From: Rhodobacter sp. NTK016B
GTDB taxonomy: Bacteria > Pseudomonadota > Alphaproteobacteria > Rhodobacterales > Rhodobacteraceae
DNA length: 46,701 nucleotides
Direction of reading: 5' to 3'
NCBI RefSeq assembly: GCF_017303295.1
Contig: NZ_JAFKOK010000023.1
Coordinates: forward strand, 1 to 46,701
Shown: one piece after another, positions 33,962 to 41,699 of the stretch
How positions within the stretch are numbered: position 1 is the first letter of the stretch
How the letters are laid out: every line of letters begins with the position of its first letter
Notes under the pieces: model-generated
Told to the model about the DNA's origin: nothing
Databases searched by the model: none
Seen by the model: only the letters and a program-made list of their open reading frames with translations
Made by a program: the position numbers and the translations under genes

Positions 33962-34468
33962 ATGGCCGGCGTTCAACTCACCGTCACGCTCGACGATCTT
34001 GCTGCCACCCGGGCGCTCAGTGCGCTTGCTGAGGCCAGCACCGATATGACCGAGCTGATGGATGACATCGGTCGCGCCCTCGTGAGCGGCGCCGTCGAGC
34101 GGATCGGATCGACGAACGTCTCTCCCGACGGCGCTGCGTGGCAACCCAGCCATCGCGCGACCGAAAAGGGCGGGAAAACCCTGCATGACAGCGGCGAGCT
34201 GATGCGGAGTATCAACTCTTGGGCCAGTCCCGACCAGGTCGCGGTCGGAACGAACAAGGTCTACGGCGCGGTCCACCAGTTCGGCGCAGCGACAGGCTCG
34301 CTGGGCGTCTGGGTCGGCAATGACAAGCACGGCCGCGAGAAAACCGTTCTGTCGCCTTGGGGCGATATCCCGGCGCGCCCGTATCTCGGGATCTCGGACG
34401 AAGAGGAACTGACCATCCTCGATCTGGTGGAAGCCCGCTACGGCGACATCATCGAGGCCTTCCAATGA
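33962..34468 (+). CDS. Virion morphogenesis / tail completion protein (Mu gpG-like)
   Basis: A 168-residue protein of the phage virion morphogenesis family: SALAEASTDMTELMDDIGRALVSGAVERI, PDGAAWQPSHRATEKGGKTLHDSGELMRSI and VYGAVHQFGAATG, with PARPYLGISDEEE near the end. It should act at the neck as a tail-completion factor. One base separates it from the DUF1320 gene, and it overlaps the next by 4. Confidence 0.85.
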   Translation: MAGVQLTVTLDDLAATRALSALAEASTDMTELMDDIGRALVSGAVERIGSTNVSPDGAAWQPSHRATEKGGKTLHDSGELMRSINSWASPDQVAVGTNKVYGAVHQFGAATGSLGVWVGNDKHGREKTVLSPWGDIPARPYLGISDEEELTILDLVEARYGDIIEAFQ

Positions 34469-34905
34469 CCCCGGAAATCATCAGCCGCCTAAAGATCAAG
34501 TCGTCATCCCTCAGCGGCCGTGTCTACGGGGCCGCCGCGCTCGCGGCGCTCATGAAGGACAATCAGGTCCCGAAGGTGACACCCTGTGCCCATGTACTTC
34601 CGACCGGGCTGACCGGGCGCAAGCCTGCGGACGCGGCAACGGGCGCCTTCGTCCAATCCTACGATTACGGCTTTGCCGTCGTCCTGTCGCTGCGCGCCCA
34701 CGACGCCCTGGGCGAACGTCTCGTCCTCGACGAAGTGCTGCCGCAGATCGTCGAGATTGCAAAGGCGCTCGTCGGCTGGACGCCCGACCCCGATACCGCC
34801 GGAGTGTTCGAATTCCGTCAGGCACGCCTCGCCAGCTTCGCGCGCGGCGTCGCGATTTACGAGCTCACTTTCGCCCTCCAGGACCAGCTGAGGATCATCC
34901 CATGA
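34465..34905 (+). CDS. Tail terminator-like protein (Mu gp37-like)
   Basis: A 146-residue protein: RVYGAAALAALMKDNQVPKVTPCAHVLPTGLTG, DYGFAVVLSLRAHDALGERLVLDEVLPQIVEIAKALVGWTPD and a beta-rich end. This is the pattern of gp37-like minor tail or terminator proteins of Mu relatives. It sits between connector and tail-tube genes, consistent with capping the tail tube. Confidence 0.72.
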   Translation: MTPEIISRLKIKSSSLSGRVYGAAALAALMKDNQVPKVTPCAHVLPTGLTGRKPADAATGAFVQSYDYGFAVVLSLRAHDALGERLVLDEVLPQIVEIAKALVGWTPDPDTAGVFEFRQARLASFARGVAIYELTFALQDQLRIIP

Positions 34906-35078
34906 AGACGTCCAAGACGCCCCTGCCACAGGTGGGCGGCAGCTTCATCCGAGAACCGGACGGCACGCTGCATTCGGCCAAAGACCGCACCGACGAGGCG
35001 CCGTCACGGCCTGCAAAACCCGAAACACAGGCGGAGAACTCCAGCCGCCGCGCCAAGAAGCCCGTGAAGGAAGACTGA
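34902..35078 (+). CDS. Small basic hypothetical tail-region protein
   Basis: A 58-residue Lys/Pro/Ser-rich, probably disordered protein, starting at an ATGA overlap and ending one base before the tube gene. No family is recognised. A similar tiny gene often precedes the tail tube or sheath gene in Mu-like phages. Confidence 0.55.
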   Translation: MKTSKTPLPQVGGSFIREPDGTLHSAKDRTDEAPSRPAKPETQAENSSRRAKKPVKED

Positions 35079-35079
35079 C

Positions 35080-36018
35080 ATGCCCCAGCGCTGGAAATCC
35101 AAGGTCCTGCTCGCCAAGCTCGAAACCGCCTATGGCACCGACCCGACCCCCACCGGGGCACTGAACGCGATCCTCGCCACCCAAGTGCGCCTCATGCCCA
35201 TGGAAGGCCAGGACCAGAGCCGCGACCTCGAGCTGCCCTGGCTCGGCGCCCAGGGCACGATCCCGACCGAACTCCACCGGAAGCTCTCTTTCCGCGTCGA
35301 AGCCACGCCCTCGGGCGAGGCGGGAACGCCGCCGGCCTGGGGCGTGCTCCTTCGTGCTTGCGCCGTCGCCGAAACGATCACGGCCGATACGTCGGTGGCC
35401 TACAACCCGGTGAGCGCCGGCCACGAGTCGATCACGCTTTACCAGTGGGTGGACGGCACGCTCTACAGGCTGTCGGGCGCACGCGGCACCGCAACCCTTC
35501 GCGTGACGGCGCAGGGCATCGTGTATTTCGAATTCGAATTCACCGGCCTGTGGCACGACGTCACCGACACCGCTCAGGCTGTTCCGGATCTGGCCGCCCA
35601 GATCGCCCTGACGCCGACGATCGCGACCACGGCGAACACGCCGACCTTCACGATCAACGCCGTCTCGCTCGTGATGCGCAGCTTCAGCCTGAACCTGGGC
35701 AACCAGGTCGAGCGCCGCTTCCTGATCGGCTCCGAGGCGATCATCATTCCTGACAAGTCGGAAGCGATCGAGACCACGGTCGAGGCGGTGCCCATGGCGA
35801 CGCTGAACCCCTTCGCGCTTGCGGTTGCGCAAACCCGGGTGCCGATCTCGCTGGTCCACGGCGTCACGGCCGGCTCGATCGCCACGCTCGCGATCCCGGC
35901 GGCGCAGATGCAACGGCCGCAGGGCCTCGAAAACCAGCAGAACATCGTCGAATGGCCGCTCCGGATGGTCCCTCTGCCCGAGACCGGCAACGACCAGTGG
36001 GTCCTCACGCTGACCTGA
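35080..36018 (+). CDS. Tail tube protein (siphovirus type)
   Basis: A 312-residue major tail protein: QRWKSKVLLAKLETAYGTDPTPTGALNAILATQVRLMP, QDQSRDLELPWLG, FRVEATPSGEAGTPPAWGVLLRACA and LYRLSGARGTATLRVTAQGIVYFEFEFTG. This is a lambda V/SPP1-like tube fold. No sheath gene precedes it, so the tail is non-contractile. It is followed directly by the chaperone pair and tape measure, the usual siphovirus order. Confidence 0.85.
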   Translation: MPQRWKSKVLLAKLETAYGTDPTPTGALNAILATQVRLMPMEGQDQSRDLELPWLGAQGTIPTELHRKLSFRVEATPSGEAGTPPAWGVLLRACAVAETITADTSVAYNPVSAGHESITLYQWVDGTLYRLSGARGTATLRVTAQGIVYFEFEFTGLWHDVTDTAQAVPDLAAQIALTPTIATTANTPTFTINAVSLVMRSFSLNLGNQVERRFLIGSEAIIIPDKSEAIETTVEAVPMATLNPFALAVAQTRVPISLVHGVTAGSIATLAIPAAQMQRPQGLENQQNIVEWPLRMVPLPETGNDQWVLTLT

Positions 36019-36058
36019 CACCTTCCTTTCCCCGCATCTCTCCAGCCAAAGGCACACC

Positions 36059-36391
36059 ATGTTGAAGATCATCAAGAACCCCGAATTCACCGCGAAAGTG
36101 AAAGTCCGCATGCCCGTCGAGGGCGGTGCGCAGGACACTCAGTTCACGGCCCGTTTCAAAGGTCTGACGGTGTCTGAGACCGCCGCTTTCGACACGGTGA
36201 CGGTGGAAGGCACCAACAGCTATCTGCGCGCCATTCTCGTCGGCTGGGGCGAAGATCTGCGCGATGAGGCCGGCGAACCGATGAGCTTCAACGACGCCAA
36301 CCGCGACATGCTGATCGATATCGGGCCCATCCGTGTCGCGCTGCTCCAAGCCTACAACCTCGCGATGATGGGGGCGAAGCAGGGAAACTGA
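36059..36391 (+). CDS. Tail assembly chaperone, short form (gpG-like)
   Basis: A 110-residue protein: LKIIKNPEFTAKVKVRMPVEGGAQDTQFTARFKGLTVSETAAFD, then an acidic helical region. It lies in the G position between tube and tape measure. Its final codons CAG-GGA-AAC-TGA contain the slippery heptamer GGGAAAC one codon before the stop, allowing a fraction of ribosomes to continue in the -1 frame. Confidence 0.85.
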   Translation: MLKIIKNPEFTAKVKVRMPVEGGAQDTQFTARFKGLTVSETAAFDTVTVEGTNSYLRAILVGWGEDLRDEAGEPMSFNDANRDMLIDIGPIRVALLQAYNLAMMGAKQGN

Positions 36392-36744
36392 GGGCGGTCG
36401 GGCGCGCCTGGGCTCGCGGCGATCTCGCCGGACCAGACGCAGGCCCGGCCCCGGATGACGCCGACGAGGACGCCCGCCGATGGGGGATCACGCTGCAGCC
36501 GGACTGGGAACGCGCAGCCGGCGACATCGAGGACGGGATCTGGGCCGAGCATGTCAGCGCCTTTGAAGCCTTCCTCGCGGTCTCATCGCAATGGCGCTCA
36601 GACGGGCGCCGCTTCCTTGGTCTCGACTATTCCGCGGTGCAGTCGGGCTTCGAGCTCGCGGGCATCGACCTATCCACACGCAACTGGGCCGATCTCCGTC
36701 TGATCGAGGCGGGCGCCCGAGACGAACTGAACAGGAAACCGTAA
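36059..36744 (+). CDS. Tail assembly chaperone, -1 frameshift fusion (gpGT-like)
   Basis: After slippage at 36382-36388 the -1 frame reads LRAVGRAWARGDLAGPDAG... and stays open for 118 codons to TAA at 36742-36744. This gives a 228-residue fusion. The T-like part contains RRWGITLQPDWERAAGDIEDGIW, then SQWRSDGRRFLGLDYSAVQSGFELAGI. It has no ATG near its beginning, so frameshifting is the plausible route. Its stop overlaps the tape-measure ATG (TAATG). In lambda the G:GT ratio controls tape-measure folding. Confidence 0.85.
36382..36388 (+). other. Programmed -1 frameshift site GGGAAAC
   Basis: The heptamer fits X-XXY-YYZ in the zero frame (caG-GGA-AAC-TGA). Lambda uses GGGAAAG at the same place. 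The zero-frame stop follows at once. Confidence 0.85.
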
Positions 36745-39700
36745 TGGCCGCCGGCGATCTCACCGCCTCTATCATCCTGCGCTTCCTGGCCGAACAGGCC
36801 CGGCGGGAAATGGTCGGTGCCGGCAATGATCTGAAGGGGCTCGGCGATGCGGCGCAGGCCGCCGGCGCAAAAGCGACCGGCGCCGCTTCAGCCCTGACGG
36901 TGGCGGCCGCCGCGACCCAGTCCGCCTTGGCCCCGACCGAGGCGCTGGGGACCGCCTACGCGGCAACTCTCGGCCATTCGATCAATCTCACCGCACAGAT
37001 GGGCCGCAACGCCACAGCGATCGCCGGGGCGCAGAACGCGGTCACCGGCCTGACCCGCGACATCAACGACCAGGTCCAGGCGATGCAGGCCGAGCAGGCG
37101 GCGCTTGGCCAGTGGCGATCCGAACTCGACCAGATCCGCGCCCGCTTCAACCCGATCTTCGGGGTGACGCGCCAGTACGAGCAAGAGTTGCGCGAGATCG
37201 CGGAGGCCGAGCGTCTCGGCGCCATCACCGCCACTGAGGCCGCGAATGCACGGGACCGCGCGGCGATGGCCCTCCAGCCTGTCGCCCAAGGCATCCGGTC
37301 GGTGGGCGACACATCGCGCCTTGCGGCGGCGCATACCGCGAACCTGTCCTTCCAGCTCAACGACATCGTCATGATGACGGCCGTCGGTCAGAGCCCGTGG
37401 ATGCTCATGATGCAGCAAGGCCCGCAGGTCGTGCAGGTCATGGGGCAGATGCGAACGGCGGGGCTGTCCTTGGGAACGGCCTTGCGCAGTTCGCTTCTCG
37501 GCCTTCTGAACCCGGCGGGCCTCGCGACGATTGCGCTCATTGGGATCGGCGCCGCCGGCGTTCAGGCGCTGACGGGCCTGCGGGGCGAAACCAAGTCCTT
37601 CGACGACAGCCTTGGAGAGCTCAACGACACACTCGGGCGCATGCGCACCAATCTCGACCTTGTGCGCAACCTGCGTCTCGGCGAGACCTTCGGCGGCCTC
37701 TCCGCCGATGTCCGGGCACTTGCCCAGGGGATGCTGGAACTCGATCGTGCGAGCCAGCTGGAGCAGCTGCAGAGCGCGGTCGACACCTTCGGCGATGACC
37801 AAGTGGCAGAGGGCTGGGGCCAATGGATTGGCCGCCTTATGGCTCAGAGCCGGTCTCCCCTTGTCGCGGCGCAAGAGAGCACTCTGCGAAACGCCAACTT
37901 GGCGGATAACTATGCCGAGCTAGGCGCCGCGAACAGCTACGACGACTTCTCGGCTCGCGTCGAAGCCTTGAACCAGACCGCGCGGGCGGGCGACATCGAG
38001 GGCGTCGTCGAGCAGCTCGTTCAACTGCAACAAGCGATGTCAGGCGGCGGCGCCTTCTCCGAGATGTCGACCGAACTGCGCACGATCCTGTCCCAGCTGC
38101 AGCAAGCCGGGATCAGCATTGCGCGCGTTGAGGCCCTTTGGAACGGGTCCGCCTCGGACGAAGCGCGAGCGCGCGCCGTCGACGATATCACCCGGGGATA
38201 TACCGAGCAGACCGAGCTCGCGCGCGCTGCCGCGACCTACGGCCAGAACTCCGCCGAACTGGAGGCCGTCCGCGCGCGGCATCAACGCGAAGCCCTCCGC
38301 CTGCGCCTTCAGGAAATCGGAGCCGCAGAAGGCAGCGCCGAGGCCCTGCGCGCCCAGGCTGATCTTGAAGCCATGCTTGCGGCCGAAGCCGAGCGCTCGG
38401 CCCGCCAGCGCCAGCGCGATCAGAATGCGGTCTTCGATGACCTCCGCCGTCAGGCCGAGCTTTCTCAAGCTATTCTGGCGTACGGCGAGGACTCCGCACA
38501 GGCCGAGGCCGTGCGCGCACGCCACGCCAATGAAGTGCTGCAAGCCCGCCTGACCGAAATGGGCATGGCGCCCGCTTTGATCGCCCAGGCGCTTGAGCTT
38601 AACCGGGCCGAGCAGGCGCGCGCGCTTCTGGTTCGGGAGACGAGCGCGGCGCGCGAGCTCGGCCGAAGCCAAGCCGAACGCATCGAGCGGCTACGCCTGG
38701 AACAAAGTCTGCTCGGCCAGTCCGAGGCCACACGCCGCCGCATCATCGCCCTCTGGGAGGTCGAGCGCGACCTGCAGCGCGACCACATCAACGCGTCGAG
38801 CGCTCGCGCGGCCGAGTTGCGCAGCGCAGCTGTCCTGGAAGCCAACCTTGCAATCGAGGTCGAGCGCCAGACGGCGGCGTGGCAAAGCGTCCAGTCCTCG
38901 GCCGAAACCGCGATCGAAAGCATCGTGGACAAGCTCACCTCCGGCGACATCGAGGGCGCGCTCGAAGCCCTCGCGGATCAGATCCTTGGCACGTTCAACG
39001 AGCTGGCGATCGTCAACCCGCTGCAGAACGCCCTTCTGGGAACAAACCACGCCACGCTGCAGGACGCCGGCGGCCTGCGCGGCATCTTCGAGCGCCTGAC
39101 CGGGCGCAACATCGCGGGCGCCCAACCCGGTCTGCAGCCCGTCGCCACCTCGACCATGAGCGTGACGGCATCCAGTGTCTCGATCAACGGCGCCCCGCTG
39201 GGACTCCTTTCAGCGACCCCCGCCGGCGCGCTGTCAGCCAACACCGGCCAGTCGCCCGAAGCCACGGCATTGCTACAGGGCGTGGCGCAGATGGGAGCGG
39301 CCCGGCCGGACGGTATCACGGGCCTGTCGGCGGCATTGGCGGATCCGCTCGCTGCGATGATCGCGGAAGCGCAAACGCTTTTCGGCCAGGACGCCGTCTC
39401 CATCTATTCCGGATACCGCTCTAACGAGGTCCAGGCGCGGCTATGGGAAGACGCCCTGCAGCGCTATGGCAGCCCCGAGGCCGCGCGCCGCTGGGTCGCG
39501 CCTCCCGGCAACTCGCGGCACAATTACGGGCTCGCGGCGGATCTTCGCTATGGATCGCCCGAAGTGCAAAGCTGGATGCACCAGAACGCCGGGCGCTTCG
39601 GCCTCGACTACCGGATGGATCACGAGCCGTGGCACATCGAGCCCGCGAATGCCGGCGCGATAATCAACGGCCAGCAACAGGCCACCGCCGCATTGACGCG

Positions 39701-40319
39701 GTTCACCGCCGCCACGACAGACGCCGGCACTGACCTCGGTACCCTCGGCCAAGGGTTCGACGTGTTCGGGAACGCGCTCGCATCGGGGCTACAGGGTCTT
39801 GCAAGCGGCGGTACGCAAGGCGGGATCACGGGCCTCCTCCAGTCGCTCGCCTTCGGAATTGCGGGCGCCCTCGGCATCCCCGGTTTCCGCTCCGGCGGGT
39901 GGACAGGCCCGGGGGCGGCATCGGATGTGGCCGGCGTTGTGCATGCCGGCGAGTACGTCTTTGACGCCGCAGCGACCCAACGGATCGGCGTCGACGCTCT
40001 CGAAGCTATCCGGACCGGCGCCATGCCGGGTTTCGAGGCCGGCGGCTACGTGCCCGGTCCTCCGCCGCGCATTTCCGACTTCGGATCGAGCGATGCCGCC
40101 CCCTCGGTCGTGCAGCTGCAGCCGGTGCTCGTCAACAATACCGGGCGCCCGATGCAGCTGGAGACCGAGGAAAGCACGGATGCGCGCGGGCAGCGCCAGA
40201 TGAAATACGTCCTGTCCGACATGGTCGGCGAGGGCCTCGCTACGCCCGGTGGTCGGGGCGCGCGAACGCTCGAACAGGGCTTCGGCGTTCGGCGCAACAG
40301 CCGGAGGCGCCAGCTATGA
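36744..40319 (+). CDS. Tail tape-measure protein with embedded M15 peptidase
   Basis: A 1191-residue protein that sets tail length. The N-terminal TMP region (AAGDLTASIILRFLAEQARREMVGAGNDLKGLG) is followed by coiled coils. A hydrophobic segment lies near 245-285 (SLGTALRSSLLGLLNPAGLATIALIGIGAAG). A repeated helical unit lies near 490-610. About residues 865-975 form an M15 (VanY/DD-carboxypeptidase) domain with complete zinc motifs: SRHNYGLAAD (His926, Asp933) and EPWH (Glu961, His964). It should cut peptidoglycan during DNA entry. The C-terminus has the Gly-rich GFRSGGWTGPG loop common in these proteins. Confidence 0.92.
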   Translation: MAAGDLTASIILRFLAEQARREMVGAGNDLKGLGDAAQAAGAKATGAASALTVAAAATQSALAPTEALGTAYAATLGHSINLTAQMGRNATAIAGAQNAVTGLTRDINDQVQAMQAEQAALGQWRSELDQIRARFNPIFGVTRQYEQELREIAEAERLGAITATEAANARDRAAMALQPVAQGIRSVGDTSRLAAAHTANLSFQLNDIVMMTAVGQSPWMLMMQQGPQVVQVMGQMRTAGLSLGTALRSSLLGLLNPAGLATIALIGIGAAGVQALTGLRGETKSFDDSLGELNDTLGRMRTNLDLVRNLRLGETFGGLSADVRALAQGMLELDRASQLEQLQSAVDTFGDDQVAEGWGQWIGRLMAQSRSPLVAAQESTLRNANLADNYAELGAANSYDDFSARVEALNQTARAGDIEGVVEQLVQLQQAMSGGGAFSEMSTELRTILSQLQQAGISIARVEALWNGSASDEARARAVDDITRGYTEQTELARAAATYGQNSAELEAVRARHQREALRLRLQEIGAAEGSAEALRAQADLEAMLAAEAERSARQRQRDQNAVFDDLRRQAELSQAILAYGEDSAQAEAVRARHANEVLQARLTEMGMAPALIAQALELNRAEQARALLVRETSAARELGRSQAERIERLRLEQSLLGQSEATRRRIIALWEVERDLQRDHINASSARAAELRSAAVLEANLAIEVERQTAAWQSVQSSAETAIESIVDKLTSGDIEGALEALADQILGTFNELAIVNPLQNALLGTNHATLQDAGGLRGIFERLTGRNIAGAQPGLQPVATSTMSVTASSVSINGAPLGLLSATPAGALSANTGQSPEATALLQGVAQMGAARPDGITGLSAALADPLAAMIAEAQTLFGQDAVSIYSGYRSNEVQARLWEDALQRYGSPEAARRWVAPPGNSRHNYGLAADLRYGSPEVQSWMHQNAGRFGLDYRMDHEPWHIEPANAGAIINGQQQATAALTRFTAATTDAGTDLGTLGQGFDVFGNALASGLQGLASGGTQGGITGLLQSLAFGIAGALGIPGFRSGGWTGPGAASDVAGVVHAGEYVFDAAATQRIGVDALEAIRTGAMPGFEAGGYVPGPPPRISDFGSSDAAPSVVQLQPVLVNNTGRPMQLETEESTDARGQRQMKYVLSDMVGEGLATPGGRGARTLEQGFGVRRNSRRRQL

Positions 40320-40735
40320 CCGAGGTATGGCCTGCAACCTTGCCGCGCCCTGAACGTGATACCTGGCAAGCCCAGCCCCAGGAGGCCCGTCGCAAGCGCC
40401 AGCCCGACAACGGCCCGCCCGCCTACCGCCGGCGCTTTTCCTCCGTGGCGCGGATGGTGTCGCTTTCGGTGCTGCTGACCCGCGACGAGAAGGCGGTGTT
40501 CGACCACTTCTATCACTCGGTCTGCGCGGAGGGCGCGGCGCAATTCTATCTGCCTGATCCCACCACCGACGGCTGGGAACTCCTCAGCTCGGACGGCGAA
40601 ACCCTGCTGACGCGCTGGGACAATCCCGTTCGCCTTTCGGCGCGCTGGCTTTGCCTGTGGGGCGACACGCCACCTGCCGAAACCCTGCTCGGCATCGAGT
40701 TCCGGAAATCCTTCAGCGTGGTGGTAATGCCATGA
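40316..40735 (+). CDS. Minor tail protein (distal tail, M-like position)
   Basis: A 139-residue protein: EVWPATLPRPERDTWQAQPQE, then RRRFSSVARMVSLSVLLTRDEKAVFDHFYHSVCAEGAAQFYLPDPTTDG. A beta-rich C-terminus ends ESFSVVVMP-like. It sits right after the tape measure, where lambda has M and many siphophages the distal tail protein. Similar proteins occur in D3112/B3-like phages. Overlaps its neighbours by 4 bases. Confidence 0.65.
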   Translation: MTEVWPATLPRPERDTWQAQPQEARRKRQPDNGPPAYRRRFSSVARMVSLSVLLTRDEKAVFDHFYHSVCAEGAAQFYLPDPTTDGWELLSSDGETLLTRWDNPVRLSARWLCLWGDTPPAETLLGIEFRKSFSVVVMP

Positions 40736-41256
40736 GACGCCTCTCGCTCAATGCCCGGCTCGCACTGGACGCCCCGGTCTCGGACCAGATCGAGGTCGCG
40801 CTCTTTCTCATCGAACACCCGGATCTCGCCGCACCGATCCGCCTTTCGACCGACAACACCGAGCGGCTCAGCGAAGACCCCGTCACCTACGGTACGCGGT
40901 CGACCTGGGCCGGGTCGAACCCGATTACCGAACCTTTCCTGTGGATCGTCGCCTCGGCCGTGCTCCCCGGCGACGAGGACGACGCGCCGGCGAATGCGCG
41001 CATCGCGATTGCGAACCTGTCGTCGAGCATGGTGGCCCTCCTGCGCTCGTTCACAGATCCGGCCGACATCCGCCTCGCCGTCGTGATGGCCGACACGCCC
41101 GATCTGGTCGAGGAGGAATGGTCCGGGCTCCGTCTGGTCTCGGCCGACATGGACGCGGGCGAGATCGTCCTGTCGCTGAGCCGCGACGAGATCGAGCTTG
41201 AACCGTTCCCGCCGGGGCGGATGACCCGGCTCAACAACCCGGGGCTACACCCATGA
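40732..41256 (+). CDS. DUF1833 tail tip protein (lambda L-like position)
   Basis: A 174-residue protein of DUF1833 type: VALFLIEHPDLAAPIRLSTDNTERLSEDPVTYGTRSTWAGSNPI, VNLRIAIANLSSSMVALLRSF-like and ADMDAGEIVLSLSRDEIELEPFP. It occupies the L position of the lambda tail-tip cluster. No enzymatic motif. Overlaps the peptidase gene by 4 bases. Confidence 0.82.
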   Translation: MRRLSLNARLALDAPVSDQIEVALFLIEHPDLAAPIRLSTDNTERLSEDPVTYGTRSTWAGSNPITEPFLWIVASAVLPGDEDDAPANARIAIANLSSSMVALLRSFTDPADIRLAVVMADTPDLVEEEWSGLRLVSADMDAGEIVLSLSRDEIELEPFPPGRMTRLNNPGLHP

Positions 41257-41699
41257 GCTGGTCCAATCGCTTCATCGGTATTCCTTTCGAGGATCTCGGC
41301 CGCACCCGGACGGGCTGCGATTGCTGGGGGCTTGCCTGCGTCATCTATCAGGAAGAGCTGCATATCAGCCTCCCGGATTACGTGGGTGACTATGCCTCGG
41401 CCGAGGAACATGCCGAGATCGCGTCGCTGATCTCCGGCGCCAAGTCCTCACCCCTCTGGCTGCCGGTCGACGGCCCGGCCATCGCGTTTGACATCGCGGT
41501 GTTCCGGCGCGCCCGCTACGAGACCCATCTCGGTATCGTGGTTCGCCACGGGATCATGATCCACATGGCCGGTGAAGATCAGGCCAAGCTCGCGCGGTAC
41601 GCCGACGCCCCTTGGCGCAACCGCTTCGCGGGGCATTTCCGGCACGCTTCAAGGGCCGTTGAACGCCCGGTTCAACTGATCACGGGGGCGGCGCGATGA
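41253..41699 (+). CDS. NlpC/P60-type tail peptidase (lambda K-like)
   Basis: A 148-residue C40 peptidase. Catalytic Cys24 lies in GCDCWGL, the His in the THLGIVV strand (about residue 92), and a third polar residue in the following HMAGED region. It is small and lacks the JAB domain of lambda K. It should process peptidoglycan or tail components at the tip. Followed by the tip protein with a 4-base overlap. Confidence 0.85.
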   Translation: MSWSNRFIGIPFEDLGRTRTGCDCWGLACVIYQEELHISLPDYVGDYASAEEHAEIASLISGAKSSPLWLPVDGPAIAFDIAVFRRARYETHLGIVVRHGIMIHMAGEDQAKLARYADAPWRNRFAGHFRHASRAVERPVQLITGAAR

